Shown: positions 23,360-35,400 of the stretch, one piece after another
Layout of the letters: each line of letters starts with the position of its first letter
Numbering within the stretch: position 1 is the first letter of the stretch
Origin: Notamacropus eugenii
Lineage: Eukaryota > Chordata > Mammalia > Diprotodontia > Macropodidae
Assembly (NCBI RefSeq): GCF_028372415.1
Contig: NC_092875.1
Coordinates: forward strand, 32,072,817 to 32,136,816
DNA: 64,000 nucleotides
Direction of reading: 5' to 3'
Notes under the pieces: model-generated
Seen by the model: the letters and a program-made list of their open reading frames with translations, nothing else
What the model was told of the DNA's origin: nothing
Database searches by the model: none
Made by a program: the position numbers and the translations under genes

Positions 23360-24400
23360 ACTTTGGTACAGTCTTGAAAATAATATTTCCATAGCATTTG
23401 AAGTTTACAGATCACTTCATGTGTTATTTTATTCTCACAACCTTATGATGTAGGTACAATTTTATCCATTTTACAGATGAGGAAAATGAAACCAAGGCAG
23501 GTTAAGTCTTACTTAATTGAGGTTAAGACTTACTTAAGTCAAACTCCAGACGTCCTGATTCCAAGTTCAGTGTTCTATCCACCACATCATTTAGAGCATC
23601 AGAGGAAAGAGAGGGTTGCTGAAGTTGGAATATGTGAACGTTTTTGGTCATTTATAGTCTATTGTCATAAGAAGTACAAAACAATGAAAATTCAAGTTGG
23701 ATTAAAAGAAAAAGAGATTGTTTGCATATGATGATGATGATGAAGTATCATTTATATAGTACTGCAAGGTATACAAATTACAGACAGGTGGCTCAGTGAT
23801 AAAAAGCTGGGCCTGGAGTCAGGAAGACCTGAGTTCAAATCTTGCCTCCTGCAGATAAGTCACTTAACTTTTATATGTCTCAATTTCTTCATCTGTAAAG
23901 TGGAGATTAAAAAGAACATGATTATTGTGAGGATCAAATGAGGTAATATTCATAAAATGCTTTGCAAACCTGTGTTATATAACTGCTATTATTATTTTAA
24001 CAATTGTATTTACTTACAAGAACACCCATTTTGTAGACCTGAGCAATAGCCCACAGAACATTAAATACACAAGTAGTATGGCAGCTTGTCCCTGTCCATC
24101 AAACTAAAATAAGGAAATTTTCATCATAATAATAGAGGTATGGACTGGACCTTTGATTTAATTTTAATTAATTTCATTGTAAATTTCAAAATTTTGAGAA
24201 TTCCCAGATGGGGAAATTCTTTCTACCAATGCAAAGTTAAAACCTGTTCTGCAATTTATAATCTTAGAGAGGCAGCTAGAGCATTGAGAGTAAGTGACTT
24301 GTGTAGGAGCACAGAGTCCATATGTGTCAAAGGTAAGACTTGAACTCAGGTCTTCCTGACTCCAATTCTAATGCTCTACCCACCACACCACCTAGTTGTC
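23360..24400. repeat. SINE cluster, one nested
   Basis: Reverse SINE at 23360-23590; forward SINE at 23787-24000 set directly after a partial element (CATTTATATAGTACTGCAAG), which suggests a SINE inserted into an older one; reverse SINE piece at 24258-24400. Confidence 0.5.
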
Positions 24401-24414
24401 ATGTGTCATTGTAT

Positions 24415-24665
24415 TAATTTGTTGTCGTTCAGACATTTTTCAGTCATGTCTGACTCTTCATGATCCCTTTTGAGGTTTCCTTGGCAAAGATACTGGAGTG
24501 GTTTGCCATTTCCTTCTCCAGCTCATTTTATAGATGTGGAAACAGAGGCAAATAGGGTGGATTGAACTGCCCAGAATCATACAGCTGTGTATGAAGCTGG
24601 ACTTGAACTCAGGTCTTCCTGCCATCAGGCCCAGTACTCTATGCACTGCACCACCTACTGTTATC
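24415..24665 (-). repeat. tRNA-headed SINE with RTE-like tail, nearly full length
   Basis: Reverse copy running from TTGTTGTCGTTCAGACAT through GATACTGGAGTGGTTTGCCA and TTCAGGTCTTCCTGCC-type phrases to the head (GCACTGCACCACCTA). The DNA at 24670-25420 has only a weak MIR-like piece near 25000-25170. Confidence 0.65.
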
Positions 24666-25424
24666 CACACAATAGGTGTTCAAAAGGAAGGCTGGGAATT
24701 CTAGAAGGACCCTTAATGGACAATGTGATGCAGGATGAGAAGGCTTGGATGGGTCGTGACCTGCACAGTTAGAAGGCACATCCACTTGAAGGAGATCATA
24801 GACTCATTGAAATACATGGTGTTTTTGACTCTCCATCTAAATAGTAATCTGTCTAGAATCAGGGACTGGCTCTGATATTTCTTTTGCCTCCTCCATGGTG
24901 CCCAGCATGGTCTTTCATACAGACAAAATAAATTGATATTTTTCTTGCATGGGATATTTAGGCTTTTAGTCCTGGAGCCATCTTGTGTGATATCTACTTA
25001 TCATGGTGGAGTGGGAAGTATACGAGGGTAGGACACCATAACAAGGAATGCTGGGCTCTAGTCCTGAGCTTTGTGACTATGGGCAAGTAAGTTGTTTCGA
25101 AATGCAGAGTCTCTAAATCCTTACATGTAAAAGGGAAGGGTTGGATAATATGGTGTCTAAGATTTCTTCAGCTCTGCACAGGGGTAAGCTAGTGAACATT
25201 TATCAACACAGTTCCTATGAAGAATAAGTTTGCATATACTTTCAAGTTTAATCTGCATTAAGAATTCTTTCTTAAATCTAGAAAATCAACAAAAATAATA
25301 AAGAAAAATTAACCTTTGTCAATTTCCTAGGTATGATGACATGGAAAATTTAACTATCAGCTCTTTCAGGATGGCTAGATCTGACCCCAGCACACCCCTG
25401 GGTCTGACACAGCCAAAACAATGT

Positions 25425-25600
25425 CTGTTCTAAGGCTTCTTCTAACTTTGAAATTCTGTTTTAAGGGTCTTCCTAGCTCTCACATTCTAAGTTCTAGGGC
25501 CCCTCCCACTTCTAATACTCTGTCCTAAAATCCTTCCCACATTGCACATTTTATCTTCCATGGTCCCCAGAAGTTCTAAAATCTCAATTTCCCTCCCCAT
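25425..25600 (-). repeat. Degenerate 33-bp-type array
   Basis: About five diverged reverse units with TTCTAAG...CTTC and CCTAGCTCTCACATTCTAAG spacing near 30 bases. Related to 42464-42684. DNA at 25600-26040 is unassigned. Confidence 0.4.
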
Positions 25601-26039
25601 GGCCCACCTGTTTCTTTTTTTGTTTCTCTTTTCGGCCCCTCCCAGCATTTCTTCCTGCATCTGGCCTGTTTCTCTGGGTGAGGAGTTAATTGGGCCCAGA
25701 TGCTCCTCCTCCTCGTGACTTGGGGTGTTCCTGGCTTGGAGATTTATCAGATTGGGACGGATTAGGTTGGATTTTCCTCCCATATGTAATCTGAGAATCT
25801 GGCATCCATAGATCCTCCCCTGGGCAGACTATGTTGGTAGATATATAGTTTGCAAGGGAGGGGGTAGAATCACAAACCTAGGGAGCAAGGTGAAAAGGGA
25901 AGGGCTTCACTACCCCCTTCTCAATAAGTTACAAACCAGCTTGCTATTGAATAAACTTAGGAAATACAGCAAGTAAATGTTCTGAATTCCCCCCACACAG
26001 AATCATAGTGTCAGTGCTGGGAGAGTCCTCAGAACATTA

Positions 26040-26600
26040 TCCAACAGTCAATCAGTCAGCAAGTTTATATTAAGTGTGCCTGGCATGCAGGAAGCACCTA
26101 ATGAATACTTGTTGACTGACTATGTGACAGGCACTGAACTAAGTGCCGGGGATGGAAGTAAAAGCAAAAACAGACCTCAAAGAACTTACATTCTACTAGG
26201 GGAAACTAGGTGGATTCAAGCAGCTAGATGTCAGCGAGGATAGACACCAGGTCTCCAAGCCTCAGACACTTACTAGCTAGGTGACCCTGACCAAGTCACT
26301 TAACCCCGTTTGCCTCAGTTTCCTCATCTGTAAAATGAGCTGGAGAAGGAAATGGCAAACCACTCCAATATCTACCAAGAAAACCAAAGAGTGGCCAGGA
26401 TTGAACACGGAGATTCAAGATTTATGTACACACAGAAGAGAGGGGAGGTCATCTGAGAAAGGCGGGCACTGGGGAGGACTGGGAAAGGCTGTGAACCGAA
26501 GCTTGAAGGGCGTCAGAGTGTAACCAGGAGGCTGAAGTGAGTGTTGGGGCATTCCAGGCATGCGCCATGTTCCGGGCAAAGGCGCAGAGGTGGGAGACAG
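26040..26600 (+). repeat. Old interspersed repeat split by a SINE
   Basis: The left part (CAGGCACTGAACTAAGTGCC) and the right part (GAGTGTTGGGGCATTCCAGG) match the family at 2705-3480 and are separated by the SINE at 26221-26411. Confidence 0.4.
26221..26411 (+). repeat. tRNA-headed SINE with 8-bp target-site duplication
   Basis: Forward copy flanked by GATTCAAG at 26213-26220 and again at 26412-26419, as expected after retrotransposition. It contains GCCTCAGTTTCCTCATCTG and GGAAATGGCAAACCACTCC. Confidence 0.7.
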
Positions 26601-26855
26601 CGCTGGTGTAGGCTGATCACGGTGTTCCCGGAGGAGCGGGATCCTCGCCTGAGACTCCCGGCTTTGGCCTGGTTGGTTCCCCGGTTTCCACAGGAGGCCT
26701 TTCCCAGGCCTCGGGTTCTCCTCCCGCCCAGGGCCCAGCGGCCTCGATGTCCGCGCCTCCAGGCGCACTTAAATGCGAGTCTGGTCATCCTCTCCCTGAC
26801 GTCATGGTCTTTGGGCACACAAACACAAGCAGCTCCTTGGGTTCCCTTGGGGCAC

Positions 26856-26875
26856 TAGGCGCCCTCTGCTGGCCG
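26856..26875 (-). promoter_or_regulatory. CTCF-like motif upstream of RBM19
   Basis: TAGGCGCCCTCTGCTGGCCG closely matches the reverse complement of the CTCF core consensus. It lies about 255 bases before the start codon, at the edge of the CpG island. Confidence 0.6.
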
Positions 26876-27062
26876 TACCTCCTCCCCACAGGTTCGGTTG
26901 GTTACTTCGGCGGCCCCACGCCTGCGCACACGCGAGCTCTCCCGGCGAGCGTCTCCGCCCCACCCCTCTGGCCCTGGGGGGGGGGGCGTGGCTTGATGTG
27001 GCGTCACACCCGCTTCCGGCAAAGCTTGGCGTGCCACGTGACTCTGTTTCGGGTGGAGCAAG

Positions 27063-27089
27063 ATGGCGGCGCCCAGGAAAGCAGCGTGA
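27063..27089 (+). other. Upstream ORF in the RBM19 leader (8 codons)
   Basis: An ATG inside the YY1-type AAGATGGCGGC motif opens MAAPRKAA and stops at a TGA 40 bases before the RBM19 ATG. It has an A at -3 (CAAGATGG) and a G at +4, a good initiation context. It matters only if transcription starts upstream of 27063. Confidence 0.5.
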
Positions 27090-27129
27090 ACGCTTTGCCG
27101 GGGGAGCCCGAAGCGCGCAGCCTGTCGCC

Positions 27130-27165
27130 ATGTCGCGACTCATCGTCAAGAACCTGCCGAGCGGG
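27130..27165 (+). CDS. RBM19: RBM19 exon 1 (residues 1-12)
   Basis: Encodes MSRLIVKNLPSG, the first beta strand of RRM1 with its RNP2 motif (LIVKNL). The start has a G at -3 (GCCATGT), and the protein begins exactly where mammalian RBM19 does. The donor GTGAGC begins at 27166, phase 0. The exon sits inside the CpG-rich promoter region. Confidence 0.96.
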
Positions 27166-29680
27166 GTGAGCACGACTCCTGGGGTTTCCTTAGGGGAGGT
27201 GGGAGGATTCGGGGTGCGGGGAGAGGCCCCGTCTTGTACCCTGCGTTCATTCCGGCGGTCTGCCTCCATCCGCCGCTTCTCGGGCCTATCACCGGACCCC
27301 GAGACCTGGGGGTCGAAGCCCACCTTTGGCAAGCTCTTCCAGCTAAGATCTACGCGCTTAACCTTCGGCCTCAGTTTCCTTCTTTGTAAAATGAGGGGAG
27401 GGGGTTGAACTAGGTGGCTTCCGAAGATTCCTTTTTCTAAGCCTCAATTTCCTCATCCGTGAAGTGGGGGTGACAGTATATCCCCAATTTCACGGTCACT
27501 GTGGTCTCCCGATGCCGCTTTGTAGCCTGGGGGTGACCCTGGGTACATAGTAGGCACTTAACAAGTGCTCGATGATGAATCGATTGCTCAGCTTCTCCTA
27601 GCTAGTAAATAACACGTTCTAGGTTGTCTTAACTCCCAGTCTAGTGCCCGTGGTGTCCCCTGCACCCTGCACTTTGCCTATAGTGTAGACCATGGTAGTC
27701 TGTTTTTGGGAAGCGAATCACAGGGTGATGCTTTCTTTCAGCTATGGTTATCTTCTGAGTCTAGGAATAGTTTGTTGTGTTTGTCCTTCATTCTCGAGGA
27801 GGATCGTGACATCAAAATGGTGATGATAAATAAATATAAAATAATAAATTTATATTATATGTAAGTGAATAATGATATAATCTGGTAGAAGGAGTGCCCC
27901 CACTTAACTCCTGTCTGTTTGCCTGCAGCATGGAAGCTTCTTGAGAGCAAGGACTGTTTTCATTTTAGACCCCAGCACAGCACAGTAGTACCTAGCACCG
28001 AATAAGTACTTGCTTCTTGGTTGATACAAAGTTACCGATCTTGGAAAGTAAGTAGGGTTATTATGTAACAGGTATTACAGGACTGTAAATTATTGTTACT
28101 TCCTGTCTCCCATCCAAACAATTCACTGGATCCAAGATCGCAGAATCTAGAGCTGGGAATCATTTAATCCAATAGTATCATTTTATGCTGGAGGAAACTC
28201 CTGAAGTGGACTAGTTCATTAGTCTGCTCCCATCACTACACGATGCATCCCTGATTGTCAAGAGTCTTAACTGGGAATTTCTGTTCTGCTTTAGTTCCTT
28301 TCTCCATCCCCATTCAGTGACTGGGCTTTTGTTCAAGGTAATGGTCCTCAACATTCCTAAGCTATTGTACCATCTCTGGCATAGGAAAGTGCCTTCTGTA
28401 CAGAAGGCAGGGGTAGGGCAGTTAGAGGGAGGATGAATTGTACAGTGAGGGAAATGCTTTTTATGCCTTTGAGGAGACATGAAGGGTGGCTCCTTTGGCA
28501 GAATGGTGGTGCTCTATTCCTGGTGCCTCAAAGGGTCCTTTTTCTCTCAGTTTGATTGGTCTTTTGCGAGATGAAAGTATACTACGTTAGTGATGAAAGT
28601 ATACTACGTTAGTGTTCTTGGTCACCTCAGAGCACTTTCCAATGGGAGTTTAAAACAATAAGATAGAATTGGGCATTTCAGAGAAGTGCGCTGTGTCATC
28701 TAAATAGCCTGAGGTTGGACCAGCGTTGGTAGAGTTGGCACATTTTGAAATTATAGCACTTTCTGTCTATCTGTCAAGCCTTCCCTAAATCTTCAGATTT
28801 TCAGATCTTTCCGCTGTGGTTTCTTCTAGAGTTGTGAGTGATATTCCAGCCTTACATTACAGCACCTACTTGCCGCCTGCGATACCCTAAGGAGAGCTCC
28901 CAGCTTTATGAATGTCTGGGAGGAAGGATAGGCTCTTAGATCTAGACCTGAGAGGGACCTTAGAGTTCTATTAGTCCAGTCTCTCACTTTACAGTTGATG
29001 AAACTGAACCAGCCCAGGGGATGGTACTAAGTGGCTCAGCCAGGATTTGAATGTAGGTCCCAGGACTCCAAAGCCAGGGTTCTTTCTACTGTACCATGCC
29101 CTGTAATAGATAATGGAGATCTGTAGCCTAGAGATCATGTAAGCCAGGAGTTCTATGAACTTGATTTTTAAAAAACTTTTGGTAACTGTTTTTCTTTAGA
29201 ATTGTTTCCTTTATAATTGTGTGTTTTATTTTATTTTGAATTTTTATTTTAGACTCAACACCCAAACACAAATACAGAAAGAAAAAAACATTATAAACCT
29301 AAATGTTGGAACTTAAATACAAAGCAAGAAAGAAAACAAGCATGTTGTGCATAGCAGAACATAAAGCATGTCATGTGCGTAGCAGAACATAAAGCATGTC
29401 ATGTGCGTAGCAGAACATAAAGCATGTCATGTGCATAGCAGAACATAGAGCATGTCATGTGCATAGCAGAACATAAGAGAGGATGCAAAATATGTATCAA
29501 CAAATTTTCATTTCAAGAAAGCCTGTATGATAAATACTACATGTTGTGTTAAGAGCTGTCCATCTTTTCTTTGCTTCCTTGTAAGTTTTCTTTTGTTCTC
29601 TGCTGGGTACTTTTTACTCTGATCTTCCCCCCCCACTCAAGGCTACAATTAAGTGTAGATATATTTCTCTGTAGCTATAG

Positions 29681-29725
<45 letters not shown>

Positions 29726-32360
29726 ATGTGTTTTATTTTATGCATTTAAAAACATTCCAAGGAGAGGTCCGTAGACTTTACCAGTTTGCCAAAGAGTCTA
29801 GGACTCAAAAAGGTTAATCCTTGGACTCGATCAACCTCATTTTTACAGAGGAGGAATCTGAGAACCAGAGAAGGTGATTGATTTGCCTATAGCCACACAC
29901 TGTGCCTGAGTGGAAGAGCTGAAACTGGAGTAAGAAGGGCAAAGCCCTGTACTTGAATATAAGAAACATCTCTCTTCTCCTCAGACAGAACTAGGCTCAG
30001 TGCTGAGGACACTCAACTTGGAGTTGGAAGACCTGGGCTAATTGCTGACTCTGATACTTAGCATCTGTGTGTCCTTGGGCCTTAATCCCTGTAGTTTTAG
30101 TTTCTTCATCTTCAAACTGGAGACCATGATTCTTGTCGGTCCTGCCTCCGAGGAATGGTTTTGTAAGCTGTGAGCTCCTGCAGTGGTGGGTCAGGTGTAA
30201 TTACTGAGAAAAGTTGGCATGTCTGTCTGGATTTGGGAATGTCAGGGGGCTGTTGTGAAGGAATATTGCTCACCCATGGGCTCATCAAGAATGCTGGGAA
30301 GGTTTTCCTGAGATAGCATGGTGATATATACAGGGTATTTTCTAATCTGTGACCTTCCTGATATTAAGAGTCAGAGGAAAAACAATTCTGTCTCACAAAT
30401 AAGAAATATTCAACATTGACCTTGGATTTGGGGGAAATGATTCCCTTTGGCCTGGAGTCACCAGTTTCTCTACCCAAGTTCTAATGCCAACCATCTTCAC
30501 GTTCCCTTGAAATCTTGCCTTCCTTCCACACTCAGTTGGGTGGAATCTTACCATTTCTTCCATTGACCAGTTTTGTGGGGTGAATAGGTGGTACCACAGT
30601 GAATAGGCTGGACCTAGAGTTGGGAAGATCCAAGTTCATATGTGACCTGATTACTTACTAGCAGTGTGGCCCTGGGCAAGTCTCTTAACCCCTATTTGTC
30701 TCAGTTTCCTCATCTATAAAATGGGGATAATAACAGCACCCATCTCCCAGGGTCATTATGAAGATCAAATGAGATAATTATTATAAGGCACTTAAACCCA
30801 GGTACGTAGTAAGGTGATAGAAATGTTAGCTACTTAATGGAGCATTAATTTTTTTTTAAGATTTTAAATAAAAAACACATAATTGTTGCTCCCATTTCCA
30901 GTCCAGCAAGCATTTATTAAGCACCAGTTGCATGCACAGGACTGGAGATATAAAAAAGCAAAATGAAAAATGTTCTTTGTACTCATGGAGATTACATTGT
31001 CCTGGGGCATTACAGCATATCAACAGACGATGATTATTAAATCTGTTGTTGCTCAGTCGTTTCAGTCATGCCCGATTCTTTATGACCCCATTGGGGGTTT
31101 TCTTGGCAGTGATACTAGAATGGTTTGCCATTTCCTTCTCCAGCTCATCTGAGAGGGTGCAGCGACTTGCCCAGTTATCAGATCTAATGATTATTACATT
31201 TTGACTGTCATTTACTTTTCTTCCTGTCCTCAGTGCTTAACCCTTCATAAATGTTGATTGATCGATTGATTGGCAAATACATGCAGAATGAGCTGAGAAG
31301 GAGGAGGACCCAAAACTAGAATGACAGAAAGGGTGCCCTGATGGAGGAAGAAGAAGCCAGCAAGTCCAGTCCTCTCACTTTGTAGATCAGGAGGCTGCGG
31401 CCCAGGGAAGGTCATATCATCAAACTTGAGATTTTAACTTAGAATCGCTGACTCCACGGCCAAATGGTCTTTCTGCCACACTCCCTGTGAGCTGAGACTT
31501 GAGGGAAATTGGGGATTCTAAGAAGTGGAAGTGTGGAAAGAGTGTATTCCTGGCACAAAGGATAGATTTTTGTTGTAGTTCAGTGTTTTCAGTTGTGTTG
31601 GACTCTGTGACCCCATTTGGGGTATTCTTGGCAAAGATCCTGGAGTGGTTTGCCATTTTCTTTTCCAACCTATTTTACAGATGAGGGAACTGAGGCAAGT
31701 GACTTGCCCAGGGTCAGCTAGCCTATGCAAAAAACACAGAGTCTAAAGATGGAATGCAGAATAGTGGAACAGCAAGTTGGCCAGGATCCTCCAGTGTGTG
31801 CAGGGGACTCATGTGAAGAAGCCTGGAAAGATAGACTGTAGGTAAATAGTGGAGGTTTTTCAGTGTCTATAGCAGGAGGTTATTTGGTGTGCTGAAAGGA
31901 GGAGGGAGCCATTCAGAGTCTCTTGAGTTTAGGAATGATGTGTTCACATGTGCTGTCAGAAGGTTCTTTTGTCCCTTGTGTAGAGGATGGATAAGAAAGG
32001 AGAGAGACTGGTAGTTGAGATTCCAATTAGGAGATTGTTAACAGTAATTCAAGGACAAGGTGGTTAGGGTGGGAGGAATGGTGGCCATGGACAGGGAAGA
32101 TAGATAGGAGTAGGGTTGTAGAGCCCCGCTGGTGGGCTGGCAGGGGCTGAAGGAATGAAAATGGGCAAGGCAGGCTTTAAGGGTAAAGGGCAGTGGTGCC
32201 TTCACCAGAAATAGGGACATTGGGCAGAAGGGCAAACTTTGGGGGGAAGTCAGTGCATTCTCTTTGGGCCATGCTTGATGTATCTATATAAGACATCATG
32301 TAGGAGATGGTGGAAAGGAGCTGCTGGACTGGAGCTTAGGGGAGAGGCTAAACAGGGCTA

Positions 32361-32414
<54 letters not shown>

Positions 32415-35400
32415 ATACATGTACATATATGTACATATTTATACTCACATAGACACATACATGCATATATACCTGGGAAACATCTGTAATAGACATAATC
32501 TTTGAACTGATGGGAACAGATGGGGTCATCTAGTAAAAGGAATATAAAGAGAGGAGAAGAGAGCCTGGGGGCCACTGGGGGATAATGAAGATGAAGATCT
32601 AGCCTTGGAGATTGAGGAGATGTAAAATAGGTAGAGAGAACCAGGAGAGATGATTGTTAGAACAGTAGAGGAGGGAGGGGGTGGTGTCATGGTCTAAAAA
32701 GGTCAAGTAGGGTAAGCACTGAAAATAGGCCATCAGATTAGGCAGTTAGGAGACTATTGGTGACCTGGGGAGAGCATATTCAGTTGAATGATGAGGTCCA
32801 AAGCCAGATCACAAAGGGTGGATAGAATACTGAGTGGGAAATGAGGAAGAGGAATCAAGGAAGGTTTTTTTCTTAGGAATTTGTCTATGAAAAGGAGAGA
32901 GATGGGGAAAAAGCTTCTGGACATTCTATGTTCCAGTGAAAGTTAAGGAAGGCTAGGTTCAGGCATCAGGGAAGGGGGAGCCAGTGAATCAAGAGAGACT
33001 GGGGATCAGAGAGAGAGAAACTTGATGACCAAAGGTACAAGTAAGGGGATTGCCATTGGCAATGGGACTTGGCCATCTCTTCATTGGAGTCTGAAGCAAA
33101 GGAAGAGATAATGAAGGATGGTGTTGAGGAATTCTGGCTTATTGAAAAGAGAGAGGAAGCTCCTAGCTGATCATCTCTATTTTCTCTTTAAAGTAGGAGA
33201 TGAAGTCCTCTGCTTAGAGCAAAAGTGGGAAAGCAGCAGTAGGGGGGACTTGAAAAGAGAAGGTTGGGTACAGCTACTGTGAGGAACATCCTAGTCAATT
33301 CAGGAAAAATAAAAGGCTTGCCAGATGGCAGTGAGAGCCAGTAGAAAATAAACAGCATAAATGTGTAGCAGACTCATTTGACAAAGAGAGTAGGCTGACT
33401 TCTTCCATTGATGTTCAGCACCAAGTGAACAAGGCCACGGTGGGGTGACCTAGGCTTGTGGCCTGGCAGAGCCCAAGTGGCCACAGGGCCAGGTGGGAGG
33501 GGGACTGGAGAGTCGAGGTCAGTACATAGTTGATTTGGTTCACTATCCAAGTCAGATTTGGAAGGGAGGTAAAGGACTCCGGAGGAGGAATGAGACAGCT
33601 GAGTGGTCTGGGTAACAAGACCAGGTTTATGAGGAATGAGGCAGCAGCCAAGGTGGATGAAAGGTTATGGTCCAAAAGAGGGATTCTAGATTTCTGTATC
33701 ATCCAGGTTGAACAGTTATGAATCAAGGGCAGGACTATCATTGTGTTTTTGGCTCAGGTCAGTTAAAGTTGGAGGACCTTGGAGCTTAGAAGGTTGCTGA
33801 AATGGGAGACCAGCATATTTACAAGGCCACTTGTGTATATCAGTGTCCCTGAGTAAGAGGGATTTATGTTGGAGTGAAGAGGAAGGCCTGAGCCAGTTGC
33901 TAAAGTCTATGAGAAAGAAGAGAGAATGATCTGAGAACGAGTAGAGAGGAAAAGGCTCGGAGGTGGCATTGAAGCTCCTAGGCTGTGCCTGGGGCTTACC
34001 TACTTGTCCGCCTGCACTGGTGAGTCCGGGTTTGGGAGAGACAGAGAGCCCGAGACTGGACAGTGGCCAAGGGCAACTTTGAGGCCTCTGCAGGACAGGA
34101 CTGAGGGGAGAAGAAATCAGCCCCATCTTGTGGTTCCAAACCAGTGTTTTTCCCACCAGCCTACCCTGCCTTTCATCGTCTTGTTATCAAATGAAGAGAA
34201 TGCTAGAATTGGAAACAAATGCTCTGGGCTCCAATCCCAGCCCTCTCGCTTCTTTCCTGTGGGACCTTAAGTGAGTCATTTCCCCTGTGCTGGCTTCTGT
34301 TTCCTCATCCAAAAAGTGAAGGCATAGAAGTAGGTGATTTCTTGGTGCCTTCCAACTTCTATGTTCTTAGTCTGCCTCAGTTTCCTCAGCTGTCATAATA
34401 GTACCTGCCTTTGAAGGTTGTTATGAAGATCAGATGAGATAATATTTGTAAAGTGCTTAACACAGTGCCTGGCATTCAGTAGGTGCTTAATAGATGTTTG
34501 TTCTTTTCCCATTCCACTTAGACAAGGCTCAGTGTCTTTCACTTGAAATGATAATGTATGATGGGATGATGGTGTTAAGTATTTTCCCAGCAAGTCTAAA
34601 ATATACATCGTAGACTTTACCCTAATTGTGCTCTTGGTGGCTGCTCTGGGCTGGAGGAGGGAGGAGGGAGAAACTGAGAATCCAAATCAGTTCAGTTCCG
34701 TCTGTATTGATTAAGAAAGTGTGCTATGCCAGGGACTGTTGTAGGGACTGGAGATCCAAAGATGCAGCAGGCCCTCTCCTCATGGAGCTTACAGTATAGA
34801 GAGCCAAAGTACTATGTAGACAGATTATAAAAACGGAATATACAAAGTATGTTTGAGGCACACAGAAGAGAAGGATGATGAGATCCCTGTCTTGTTTCCC
34901 ACTGAGTGTCAAGAACAGGGCAGGATAGTCTGGGTCCTCTTCCCACCCTACCATGTTCATTGTCATATCCTCTCTCAAGGAACAACACAGCAACCAGATC
35001 TTCCTCACTGAGGTAAAGTGAGCTACTGGATAGAGTGTCAGACTTGAAGTCAGGAAGCCCTGAATTCTGATCTCTCACCTCCTGACATTTACTAGCTGTG
35101 GGACTATGGACAGGTGACTTAATGTCTCAGAACCTCAGTTTCCTCATCTGTAAAATGAGAATCCTATCTCACTCACAAGGTTGTTGTAGGTCTCAGTTGA
35201 GTCATTGGATGGAAAGCTTTTTGTAAGTCGTAAGATGCTGTCTCAGTGTCAGCCTTTGTGTCCTCTGCCCCCTCAGATGAAGGAAGAGCGATTCCGGCAG
35301 CTTTTCTCAGCCTTTGGCACCCTGACCGACTGTAGCCTCAAATTCACCAAGGATGGCAAGTTTCGCAAATTTGGCTTCATTGGTTTCAAGTCTGAAGAAG

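Larger units (their letters stand above)
26540..27330 (+). promoter_or_regulatory. RBM19: CpG-rich promoter region of RBM19
   Basis: CpG density rises sharply here and falls again about 200 bases into intron 1, as expected for a housekeeping CpG-island promoter. No TATA box is evident. Motifs seen: Sp/KLF-type CTCCGCCCCACCC at 26953-26965, NRF1-like TGCGCACACGCG at 26923-26934, an ETS core CTTCCGG at 27013-27019, a CACGTG E-box at 27035-27040 and a YY1-type AAGATGGCGGC ending at 27070. An 11-base G run lies at 26976-26986. The transcription start is inferred to lie near 27040-27065. Binding is not shown by the sequence. Confidence 0.85.
27166..35276 (+). other. RBM19: RBM19 intron 1 (8.1 kb)
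   Basis: No further exon is visible. After the CpG-rich first 170 bases it holds SINE fragments (27360-27560, 29985-30170, 30590-30830, 34190-34330, 34370-34510, 35010-35225), MIR pieces (28930-29110, 29800-29930), an L2-like tail (27890-28020), a 28-bp tandem array and a long old repeat at 31740-33990, listed separately where notable. Confidence 0.85.

Noticed and set aside
26747-27408. Overlapping ORFs of 100-176 codons around the promoter on both strands
   Set aside because: GC-rich DNA with few stop codons. Only the 12-codon exon 1 of RBM19 and the short upstream ORF are supported.
27772-27835. GTGATGATAAATAAATA as a possible C/D-box start in intron 1
   Set aside because: It is the truncated end of the GTCCTTCATT-type SINE, with no matching D box.
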